Shown: positions 1-5,480 of the stretch, one piece after another | How positions within the stretch are numbered: the stretch's first letter is position 1 | How the letters are laid out: each line of letters starts with the position of its first letter | NCBI GenBank assembly: GCA_017508345.1 | Contig: JAFVZD010000068.1 | Span: 1-5,480 of the forward strand | Origin: Clostridia bacterium | Lineage (GTDB): Bacteria > Bacillota_A > Clostridia > Christensenellales > UBA1242 | Direction of reading: 5' to 3' | Length of the DNA: 5,480 nt | Notes under the pieces: model-generated | The model's input: only the letters and a program-made list of their open reading frames with translations | What the model was told of the DNA's origin: nothing | Database searches by the model: none | Translations under genes and position numbers: made by a program

Positions 1-92
1 ATTTTACAACATCTTTTTTCAAAAAAACAAGCATTTTGCATCAATTTTCAAAAAAGTTTATTATCAAATTCAAAAATTCCCTCGTTCCTATA

Positions 93-121
93 TTGCAAAA
101 CTCGTCATTTTCTGCTACAAT
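93..121 (+). promoter_or_regulatory. Promoter of the U32 gene (extended -10)
   Basis: A -35 box TTGCAA (93-98) and a -10 box TACAAT (116-121) are separated by 17 bases, and a TG at 113-114 makes an extended -10. Transcription would start near 128, giving a leader of about 23 bases before the ATG at 151. The boxes are read directly from the sequence; the activity is inferred. The rest of 1-150 is AT-rich and shows no gene. Confidence 0.7.
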
Positions 122-150
122 TACATTATATTATATAAAAGGAAGAATAT

Positions 151-2442
151 ATGCAAAATATCGAATTGTTAGCCCCAGCAGGGGATGATATATGCCTAAG
201 AGCAGCAATCGCAAATGGTGCAAATGCTGTCTATCTGGGATTACAAGAATTCAATGCCCGTATGCGTGCAGAAAATTTCACTGTTCACAATATAGGGCCC
301 GTAGTGGACTACGCACACGAGCATGGTGTCAAAGTGTATATGACGGTGAATACCTTAATCCGCAATAACGAAATCAAGAGGCTAATGGATACAGTAGCCG
401 CCGCGGTAAAAGCCGGTGTAGATGCGTACCTAGTTCAGGACTTTGGTACTTTGGCAATTCTAAAAAAATGCTTCCCCGGTATCAATATTCACGCCAGCAC
501 ACAGATGGGTATTCACAACCTATACGGTGCACAAATGGCGGAAAAAATGGGGATAACCCGTGTAGTTTTATCTCGTGAAACCAAACTCGAGGACATTATT
601 CAAATTCGTAAACACACCAATCTTGAGCTAGAATACTTCGTGCAAGGTGCATTATGCGTGGCATTTAGCGGAAATTGTTACCTGAGCTCCATTCTCAAAA
701 ATAGCAGTGGTAACCGCGGTATGTGTAAGCAATTTTGTAGAATGGCATACACTACCGACCCACAGAATCCAGACTACCACTATTATTTGTCCCCTCGCGA
801 CCTATGCCTAGTGGACAACCTCCGCACTCTCATTGATGCCGGTATCACTAGTTTCAAGATAGAGGGCAGATTGCGTAGAGCAGGTTATGTGGGACAAGCT
901 GTTCACACCTATCGTTGTGCACTGGATAATATCCTAAAAGATACCCCATTCGACCGCGAAGAGCATCTTTTTGCACTCCGCAGAGTGTTCAGCCGTGGAG
1001 ATTTCAATTATGATGCGTATCTAAAGCCCGGCGTCCCAGACAACATCATCAATTACCATACACAAAATCACCTAGGAGTGCCAATCGGTACCGTACTCAG
1101 CGTAGAGCCATTCAAAGATTTGAGTAAAGTAGTCATCCACAGCCCCAAACATGTTTTGCATTTGGGCGATGGACTCAAAATGCTGGATAACAATATCCAA
1201 ATTGTTAGTCTCGGCGTGGGTAATGTGGACGATTTGGGTAATCATAAATACGCAATTTATACCAAACACAAGTTAAAACCCGGCTACAAAGTCAACCTAA
1301 TTGTGGATGTAGATGCCGAGAATGTAAATGTAGTAAAACAAGTGTATGTACCAATCCAAATGTCCATTCGTGCTATGCCGGGCGAAAACCTGTCTTGCAC
1401 TCTCAGTGGTCGTGGTGTTACCGTGAATTATGTCGACAAACTCATCGTGGACCAAGCACGCAAATCCCCAACTAGCCAAAAAGAAATTATCGAGCAATTC
1501 TCCAAATTAGGTGGCACACCATACGCCATAGAAAAAATAGAAGTGGAGACGGACAACGCATTTATCACTAAATCCAACCTAAATAATGCCCGCCGCGAAG
1601 CGTTGTACAAACTGACTCTGGGTATCATCAACAAATACCGCCCGCCAGTGGAGATAGACAAGGATGCAATGGAGGAATTGTACTACACTCGCTTCCCTTG
1701 CTGTTATCCAAAACCTAGGCGAAACATAGTAGTTGTGGACGAATTTACCCAAATTCCCGAACTCAGTCCAAACGATATTCTTAGTATTGCACCTACCGTT
1801 TATGACCAAAAAACAGTTTCCAAATGGCTTAGCACCGCACCCGAGAATTGCAAAAAAGCCTTGTTGCTTCCAATAGTTGCCAATAGTTTGGATTTGGCTA
1901 TACTAGACAAAATAATTGACGCAAATCCAGAATTGATTTTGATTATCAATAACATTTATGGACTAAAATATTTAGAGAAAAATCGCACCATAATCGCTGG
2001 AATTGGTATGAATGTTTACAATAACTTTGCTCGCAGACACTTGATGGAGATGGGCGTGGAGTATTGCGTAGCATCTATCGAGCAGAGTTTGTACAAACTT
2101 TTCTTGATGGAGACCGACTATGTACATTCCTTAGGTAGAATTCCAGTAATGACATTCTGCCACTGCCCACACAAAGCAGTTAATTCCACCACTTGTGCAC
2201 AATGTAATTACAAAGATATGAGCTATACCGACCAACAGGGCAATACCTACCCAATCCGCAGATATCGTATCAGCCAGTGTTATTTCGAATTACTCCACTG
2301 TGAGCCAGTTTACAATTTGGACAAACACCACTTTAATGGTTATTTGGACTTGCGTGGATTGAATATCACCGACCTAAATAACATCCAGTTGGATTCCTAT
2401 ATCCGCGGTAGACCAATGCAGGACGGAGAAGAACAAGGTTGA
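151..2442 (+). CDS. U32 family protein with DUF3656-type extension, RlhA-like (rRNA hydroxylation)
   Basis: This 763-residue protein belongs to peptidase family U32, most like the long form that includes E. coli RlhA (YdcP), which is needed for 5-hydroxycytidine at 23S rRNA position 2501. Many family members are Fe-S RNA- or quinone-modifying proteins rather than true proteases. The N-terminus has the LLAPAGD opening and the NGANAVYLG and FNAR motifs. The U32 signature lies at residues 161-180 (E161, F163, G166, C169, G174, C176, S179), followed by NRGMC (C192) and C196, then LSPRDLC (213-219) and KIEGR (236-240). C169, C176 and C192 are candidate Fe-S ligands by analogy with UbiU/UbiV. Beyond about residue 300 is a DUF3656-type region, then a C-terminal part with a Cys cluster at 670, 672, 682 and 685. 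The ATG at 151 follows AAAGGAAG (138-145). It is longer than the 653-residue E. coli RlhA. Family membership is very sure; the exact substrate is not. Confidence 0.93.
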   Translation: MQNIELLAPAGDDICLRAAIANGANAVYLGLQEFNARMRAENFTVHNIGPVVDYAHEHGVKVYMTVNTLIRNNEIKRLMDTVAAAVKAGVDAYLVQDFGTLAILKKCFPGINIHASTQMGIHNLYGAQMAEKMGITRVVLSRETKLEDIIQIRKHTNLELEYFVQGALCVAFSGNCYLSSILKNSSGNRGMCKQFCRMAYTTDPQNPDYHYYLSPRDLCLVDNLRTLIDAGITSFKIEGRLRRAGYVGQAVHTYRCALDNILKDTPFDREEHLFALRRVFSRGDFNYDAYLKPGVPDNIINYHTQNHLGVPIGTVLSVEPFKDLSKVVIHSPKHVLHLGDGLKMLDNNIQIVSLGVGNVDDLGNHKYAIYTKHKLKPGYKVNLIVDVDAENVNVVKQVYVPIQMSIRAMPGENLSCTLSGRGVTVNYVDKLIVDQARKSPTSQKEIIEQFSKLGGTPYAIEKIEVETDNAFITKSNLNNARREALYKLTLGIINKYRPPVEIDKDAMEELYYTRFPCCYPKPRRNIVVVDEFTQIPELSPNDILSIAPTVYDQKTVSKWLSTAPENCKKALLLPIVANSLDLAILDKIIDANPELILIINNIYGLKYLEKNRTIIAGIGMNVYNNFARRHLMEMGVEYCVASIEQSLYKLFLMETDYVHSLGRIPVMTFCHCPHKAVNSTTCAQCNYKDMSYTDQQGNTYPIRRYRISQCYFELLHCEPVYNLDKHHFNGYLDLRGLNITDLNNIQLDSYIRGRPMQDGEEQG

Positions 2443-2453
2443 TATCTATAATT

Positions 2454-2511
2454 AAAACAACAACTCGCGTTTTTGAATTTACTCAAAGACCAATTCAAGT
2501 TGTTGTTTTTT
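2454..2511 (+). terminator. Intrinsic terminator after the U32 gene
   Basis: A perfect 12-bp stem pairs 2454-2465 (ending AACAACAACT) with 2498-2509 (starting AGTTGTTGTT), and T2506-T2511 forms the U tract. An inner stem, TGAATT (2474-2479) with AATTCA (2492-2497), stacks on it across an eight-base bulge. The stem is GC-poor, but it starts only 12 bases after the stop codon, which fits termination of this gene. Confidence 0.75.
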
Positions 2512-2616
2512 CAACATCAAATCTCCAAAAAACGACAAAAAACACCAAAAATTCCCATTTTTTACCACTTTTCCATATCATTTTAACCATATTTTTACTA
2601 AATCATACTAATATAC
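2512..2616. other. AT-rich intergenic spacer, no gene seen
   Basis: This spacer between the terminator and the next promoter is A/C/T-rich with very few G on the + strand. It contains an A/C-rich motif (ACAAAAAACACC near 2535) that resembles motifs in the other spacers. No RNA gene or supported coding region was found. Confidence 0.6.
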
Positions 2617-2645
2617 TTGAAAAATTCATAAAATTATTGTATAAT
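2617..2645 (+). promoter_or_regulatory. Near-consensus sigma-A-type promoter of the GNAT gene
   Basis: The boxes are TTGAAA (2617-2622), a 17-base spacer, and a perfect TATAAT (2640-2645). Transcription would begin near 2652, about 28 bases before the start codon at 2680. That leaves room only for the ribosome binding site, so no riboswitch leader is present. Confidence 0.85.
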
Positions 2646-2679
2646 AAACAAACACAAATTTTTGTCTAAAAGGATATTT

Positions 2680-3825
2680 ATGATTACAATTATTCCCGTT
2701 AACAACAAGAAATTACTCAAGCGTTTTGTGGATTTTCAACCCGCCCTATATCGTGGTTGCCCATACTATGTCCCACCACTTCGTGGCGATGAGATAGCAG
2801 TATTTACACCGGGTAAATCCGTTCATCTTGGAGAGGATGCATCCGCACAATGTTTCTTAGCACTACGCGATGGTGAGATTGTAGGTCGTATCGCTGGTAT
2901 CATTCAGCATAATTATAATAAAAAGTATAACGCAAAGCGTGCTAGGTTCTCTAGATTTGATTGTATTGATGACCTCAATGTTGCCCGTGCGTTGTTTTCC
3001 GCAGTAGAAAAATGGGCATTAGAACAAGGGATGGATAGTATCCACGGTCCACTTGGCTTCAATGACCTAGAGCGTGAGGGTATGCTTGTGGAAGGTTTTG
3101 ACTTGATTTCCACATTTGAGACACAATACAATTACCCATACTATGTAGAGCTTATGGATAAATGCGGTTACCACAAAGATGTGGATTGGCTGGAATATCA
3201 GATTACCGTACCGGATAAGATTGATGAGCGTAATGCCCGCCTCGCCGCTGTGGTTGCTAAGCGTTGTGGCTTGCACGAGGTCCACTGCAAATCCGTTAGA
3301 GAATTAGTTGACAGATATTATGGCCAGATTTTTGACCTGCTAGACGAGGCATATGGTGACCTGTACGCCACTGTGCCACTTACCCAAAAAGTTCGCGATG
3401 GCTTACTCACTCAATTCAAATTATTACTAGACAAAGATTTTATATCTATACTTGTAGATGATAACGACAAAGTAGTAGCTCTGGGTATCGCATTCCCGGC
3501 AATCAATAAAGGTGTACAGCGTGCCAACGGTAAATTATTCCCATTCGGTTTCATTCATGTGTTGAGGTCAATCAAAAAAGTAGATGTTGTCGACCTCGCA
3601 CTAATCGGTGTAAAAGAAGAATACCAAGCCAAAGGTGTCACATCCATAATTTTTGCAAATATGCTTCAGCGATTTATTGACCGCGGTGTCAAAATTGCAG
3701 AAACAAATTGCCAACTTGAGGAAAATTACAAAGTCCAAGCCCTATTTACCAAAGTGTACGAGAGCAAACTTTGTCGTCGTAGGCGTGCTTATATCAAGGA
3801 CTTGTCCGATTACGCAATAATGTAG
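2680..3825 (+). CDS. GNAT-fold protein, putative N-acetyltransferase (YghO-like)
   Basis: This 381-residue protein resembles a widespread, poorly characterised group of GNAT-superfamily proteins (E. coli YghO-like) thought to transfer acetyl groups from acetyl-CoA; the substrate is unknown. Visible family marks are the N-terminal YRGCPYYVPPLRGDE (24-38), VGRIAGI (68-74), WALEQGM, HGPLGFND (122-129), EGMLVEGFD (133-141) and the NYPYYVELMDKCGY stretch. The C-terminal half has an acetyl-CoA motif A-like segment, LIGVKEEYQAKGVTS (308-322), in which Q316 and G319 match the Q/RxxGxG/A pattern; the last position is V or T rather than G, so binding may be weaker. An in-frame TTG at 2662 would add six residues, but AAAAGGA (2667-2673) sits six bases before the ATG at 2680 and would lie inside that extension, so 2680 is preferred. 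No membrane segment or signal peptide is seen. It is separated from the U32 gene by a terminator and its own promoter. Confidence 0.85.
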   Translation: MITIIPVNNKKLLKRFVDFQPALYRGCPYYVPPLRGDEIAVFTPGKSVHLGEDASAQCFLALRDGEIVGRIAGIIQHNYNKKYNAKRARFSRFDCIDDLNVARALFSAVEKWALEQGMDSIHGPLGFNDLEREGMLVEGFDLISTFETQYNYPYYVELMDKCGYHKDVDWLEYQITVPDKIDERNARLAAVVAKRCGLHEVHCKSVRELVDRYYGQIFDLLDEAYGDLYATVPLTQKVRDGLLTQFKLLLDKDFISILVDDNDKVVALGIAFPAINKGVQRANGKLFPFGFIHVLRSIKKVDVVDLALIGVKEEYQAKGVTSIIFANMLQRFIDRGVKIAETNCQLEENYKVQALFTKVYESKLCRRRRAYIKDLSDYAIM

Positions 3826-3915
3826 CAATATATTAGTTTTTGATAAATTTCTACTATTTTTAATCTAAAACATAAAATTTCACCTAAAATTACACAAAAT
3901 TATCACATTTTACAC

Positions 3916-3953
3916 AAAATAAAGAACCATATCACTATGGCTCTTTATTTTTT
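3916..3953. terminator. Shared (bidirectional) intrinsic terminator between convergent genes
   Basis: The outer stem 3916-3925 pairs with 3942-3951, and the inner stem CCAT (3927-3930) pairs with ATGG (3937-3940), with a six-base loop. On the + strand the run T3948-T3953 follows, which terminates the GNAT gene. On the - strand the hairpin lies about 34 bases beyond the stop of the membrane-protein gene and ends in TTTATTTTGTG. The single unpaired position (A3926/C3941) is A-C in the + RNA but a G-U wobble in the - RNA, so the - strand stem is continuous. Confidence 0.88.
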
Positions 3954-3966
3954 AATAATACTATAT

Positions 3967-3988
3967 GAATATTTTTTGAATATTTTTT
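3967..3988. repeat. Two perfect tandem copies of GAATATTTTTT
   Basis: The 11-base unit is repeated exactly at 3967-3977 and 3978-3988. The second copy overlaps the stop codon (3987-3989) of the minus-strand gene. Simple AT-rich slippage is the likeliest origin and no function is evident. Confidence 0.8.
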
Positions 3989-4538
3989 AATTATTTTCCT
4001 CAATATTCTCACTATTATTTTCTTGATTTTTTTGTTGCAATTCTGCACCATATTTAAATGCGAATGAACCCGCTAATAGCATCAGTCCTCCGCCCAAAAC
4101 ACTATCTGTCATCATACTTGCTTCCTCTAGAAGAGTAGTCCCGTAGCATGCTACAATAATGCCATTGATAATGCTAATCGCAATTGGTGTAGCAATATTC
4201 ACTATAGCAACCACAAATAATTCCTTTGCTCCATCCAAATTAAATGGTGTACCCTGTTGAACTTCGTGTTTCAAATAACGCATAGCCATAAATGTTGCAA
4301 TGCCCGCACCCAACATAGATATCGCACTAGTCAGCAACAAAGGTTGTACATCATTACCAAATTCCTGCATATCCATCTCAATTAATATACCATTGATTTG
4401 TTCCAAAAATTCAGGTGACATTGACGCAAAAAATACAAAAATCAAACTCACAAAAGAAATCACAAACATCACAAAAGCAATAATAGTCAATACTCTAAAA
4501 ACTTTCATAAACGCTTGAAAAACTTCCAACGAATTCAT
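3987..4538 (-). CDS. Four-helix membrane protein of unknown function (DUF2975-like?)
   Basis: The product has 183 residues and four likely membrane helices: about 13-39, 67-89, 107-132 and 148-163. Between helices 2 and 3 is RYLKHEVQQGTPFNLDGAKEL (split around residues 87-107), whose G-x-P-F turn (G96, P98, F99) recalls DUF2975-type and related clostridial membrane proteins. FKYGAEL (161-167) follows helix 4, and the tail (168-183) is hydrophilic and rich in Asn, Glu and Gln. No enzyme motif is visible, so the function is unknown. The start is set at 4538 because AAGGAGGA (4550-4543) lies just upstream. The longer frame from 4595 would start inside the -35 box of this gene's own promoter, so its extra 19 residues are rejected. 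It is transcribed convergently with the GNAT gene and divergently from the secreted-protein gene. Confidence 0.8.
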   Translation of the reverse strand: MNSLEVFQAFMKVFRVLTIIAFVMFVISFVSLIFVFFASMSPEFLEQINGILIEMDMQEFGNDVQPLLLTSAISMLGAGIATFMAMRYLKHEVQQGTPFNLDGAKELFVVAIVNIATPIAISIINGIIVACYGTTLLEEASMMTDSVLGGGLMLLAGSFAFKYGAELQQKNQENNSENIEENN

Positions 4539-4542
4539 AAAA

Positions 4543-4550
4543 TCCTCCTT
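4543..4550 (-). promoter_or_regulatory. Strong ribosome binding site deciding the start at 4538
   Basis: On the minus strand AAGGAGGA ends four bases before the ATG at 4538-4536. It is the strongest Shine-Dalgarno match in the window and it rules in favour of the 183-residue protein over the 202-residue reading. Confidence 0.9.
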
Positions 4551-4567
4551 AAATTTAATATAGAATA

Positions 4568-4595
4568 ATTTTATCATTTTTATTGTTATTGTCAA
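4568..4595 (-). promoter_or_regulatory. Promoter of the membrane-protein gene (consensus -35, extended -10)
   Basis: Read on the minus strand: a perfect -35 TTGACA (4595-4590), a 16-base spacer ending in TGA, and a -10 TAAAAT (4573-4568). The TG one base before the -10 makes it an extended -10. Transcription would start near 4561, giving a leader of roughly 23 bases that contains the ribosome binding site. Confidence 0.85.
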
Positions 4596-4668
4596 GCCAT
4601 TGTGTTAATTTATCCAATCAATCCCCCGCAAACTTTCGTCAAACTTGTTGTAAAATCAACATCTCAAT

Positions 4669-4708
4669 CACAAAAAACACATAAAATTCACCAAAAAACA
4701 CAGAAATT
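4669..4708. repeat. Two imperfect A/C-rich tandem units of 20 bases
   Basis: The units are CACAAAAAACACATAAAATT (4669-4688) and CACCAAAAAACACAGAAATT (4689-4708). They align with one compensating indel each way and one substitution. They lie in the divergent spacer just upstream of the duplicated promoter. Low complexity makes a specific role doubtful. Confidence 0.55.
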
Positions 4709-4771
4709 TGGCAAAATATAAAATATTTTTATTAAAATCATTTGCCAAAATAAATATTTTAGGTTAAAATA
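4707..4771 (+). repeat. Imperfect tandem duplication of promoter-like unit with TTTG(G/C)CAAA boxes
   Basis: The left unit (4707-4740) and right unit (4741-4771) share, in order, TTTGSCAAAATA, AATATTTT and TTAAAAT, differing by small indels. Their 9-base heads, TTTGGCAAA (4707-4715) and TTTGCCAAA (4741-4749), are exact inverted complements with centres 34 bases apart. Each head is also a near-palindrome. The right head overlaps the -35 box of the downstream gene, so this could be an operator pair or simply a duplicated promoter. Confidence 0.6.
4742..4770 (+). promoter_or_regulatory. Promoter of the secreted-protein gene
   Basis: A -35 TTGCCA (4742-4747), a 17-base spacer and a -10 TAAAAT (4765-4770) place the transcription start near 4777, about 29 bases before the ATG. 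In the left duplicate the matching boxes are TTGGCA (4708-4713) and TAAAAT (4733-4738) with a 19-base spacer, a weaker arrangement. A weaker alternative -10, TATATT (4774-4779), has no good -35. Confidence 0.72.
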
Positions 4772-4805
4772 CTTATATTAAAAATAAAAAGGAGAAAAAT
4801 ATTTT

Positions 4806-5480
4806 ATGCGTAAGACTACAGTAATTATTTCATTATCCGTACTATGTGCATTCTTGACAATAATGTTAATTACCTCAGTCCTCGCCGCTACTTATGTAAA
4901 CCTCTCACTCCACGGCAACATTCAATACACCGCCACCGAGATTGGAGCACGAATGTTTGTTGCTACAGATGTAGCACGGGGGGGGGGGCAGTACTAGAGA
5001 ATCTAACTTTGTAACACTCTCCGGTAGCGGTACTGTGGATCAGGATGGTATCTACAATGAGAATGGTAATGCTCTCGAGTTTGCTAACATTGTGGGTAAC
5101 ATCAATACCTCATTTACTCACAGTCAGGACACACTATCCATCTATGTTTTTGTAAAAAACAAAGGAGACCGCTACATAATACCCGAAGTTTCTCTGACAT
5201 ACAACCAGAGTTATTTATCCGCTACTCAAATAGCATACTATTTTGATGTTTCTGCCGGTAATATCGACCCTATTTCGCTAAAATCCTCCGGTTCTACCGC
5301 TAGTTCTGTGATTGATTCCGTGAATAGTGCTACAAAAAATGAGTTCCCACAAAATAGTTATATAGATAACCTAGATATTTATATGTTAAAAATCGTTTTT
5401 TCCATAACTGGTGCCTCAGGTGATAGCTTTAATGCAGATTTTGACTTAAATATCTCCTTTATGGCGGATGTACAATATGA
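4806..5480 (+). CDS. Secreted or surface protein, frame broken at a poly-G run, partial at window end
   Basis: The ATG at 4806 follows AAAAAGGAG (4786-4794) at 11 bases, a slightly long gap. The N-terminus has basic residues (MRK) and a hydrophobic segment at 6-31 with a plausible signal peptidase site after A27 (VLA). The next residues, HGNIQYTATEIGA, have the look of secreted beta-sandwich proteins of the TasA/camelysin type or related clostridial families; this is a resemblance only. At residue 58 the frame meets 11 G and stops at TAG 4995-4997 (63 residues). One base further along, a frame from 4990 stays open to 5480. Joined (as with 10 G) it gives about 224 residues, continuing GGGSTRESNF, with Ser/Thr/Asn-rich beta-strand-like stretches such as DTLSIYVFVKN and FDLNISFMADVQY. 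No stop is reached, so the C-terminus and any cell-wall anchor lie outside. The downstream part has no start codon with a ribosome binding site of its own, so it belongs to this gene. Confidence 0.8.
4978..4988 (+). repeat. Run of 11 G inside the coding region (candidate phase-variation tract)
   Basis: Eleven consecutive G follow GCAC and precede CAGTAC, at codons 58-61 of the secreted-protein gene. With 11 G the product ends at residue 63. With 12 G it would read GCA GTA CTA and stop at a TAA about nine codons on. With 10 or 13 G the frame runs open to the window end. No other G run in the window exceeds four or five bases. Confidence 0.95.

Noticed and set aside
1..92. Terminator or 3' end of an upstream gene
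   Set aside because: A and T runs are present, but no stem of useful length with a proper loop, and no coding frame reaching in from the left, could be supported.
1072..1809. Several antisense frames of 65-77 residues inside the U32 gene
   Set aside because: They are shadows of a clearly coding frame, with no ribosome binding sites or recognisable proteins.
2439..2669. 76-residue + strand reading frame after the U32 gene
   Set aside because: It starts with TTG without a ribosome binding site, runs through the terminator and the GNAT promoter, and has low-complexity composition typical of translated AT-rich spacer.
2662..2679. Upstream TTG start for the GNAT gene
   Set aside because: The AAAAGGA ribosome binding site lies within this extension and points to the ATG at 2680.
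2913..3285. Antisense frames inside the GNAT gene
   Set aside because: They are shadows of the acetyltransferase frame with no independent support.
4300..4518. 72-residue + strand frame opposite the membrane protein gene
   Set aside because: It is the complement of membrane-helix codons, with no ribosome binding site or promoter.
4539..4595. 19-residue N-terminal extension of the membrane protein
   Set aside because: Its start codon lies inside the -35 box of the promoter and upstream of the predicted transcription start, while AAGGAGGA precedes the ATG at 4538.
4646..4661. Small hairpin TGTTG/CAACA
   Set aside because: A five-base-pair stem without a U tract or position near a transcript is expected by chance.
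4669..4771. Possible CRISPR-like array
   Set aside because: There are only two short imperfect A-rich units followed by promoter-like units, with no regular spacers and no cas genes.

Overview
The window looks like chromosomal DNA from a low-GC bacterium of the Firmicutes (Clostridia-like) type, possibly an uncultured gut lineage. The reasons are the AT-rich intergenic DNA, strong AAGGAG-type ribosome binding sites, consensus sigma-A-like promoters (several with an extended -10), GC-poor hairpin terminators, and a large clostridial-style U32 protein. TGA, TAG and TAA all act as stops, so the code is standard (table 11). No tRNA, rRNA, CRISPR array, insertion sequence or phage gene was seen. 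The taxon is an inference from sequence style only.

Layout: 1-150 is an AT-rich leader with a good promoter. 151-2442 (+) encodes a 763-residue U32/DUF3656 protein of the RlhA (rRNA hydroxylation) type and is followed by a hairpin terminator. 2512-2679 is intergenic and carries a near-consensus promoter. 2680-3825 (+) encodes a 381-residue GNAT-fold protein, probably an N-acetyltransferase of the YghO-like group. A shared, convergent hairpin at 3916-3953 separates it from the next gene. 3987-4538 (-) encodes a 183-residue four-helix membrane protein. 4539-4805 is a divergent regulatory region with one promoter facing each way and, on the right side, an imperfect tandem duplication of the promoter. 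4806 to the window end (+) encodes a secreted or surface protein whose frame is broken by a run of 11 G.

Each gene appears to have its own promoter, so these are four single-gene transcription units rather than an operon. The first two look like housekeeping functions. The most interesting locus is the last: a signal-peptide protein with an 11-base poly-G run just after its N-terminal segment, in DNA otherwise poor in G runs. Runs of 10 or 13 G would open a frame to the window edge, while 11 or 12 close it within a few codons. That is the layout of a phase-variable surface protein, though a sequencing or assembly length error in the run would look the same.
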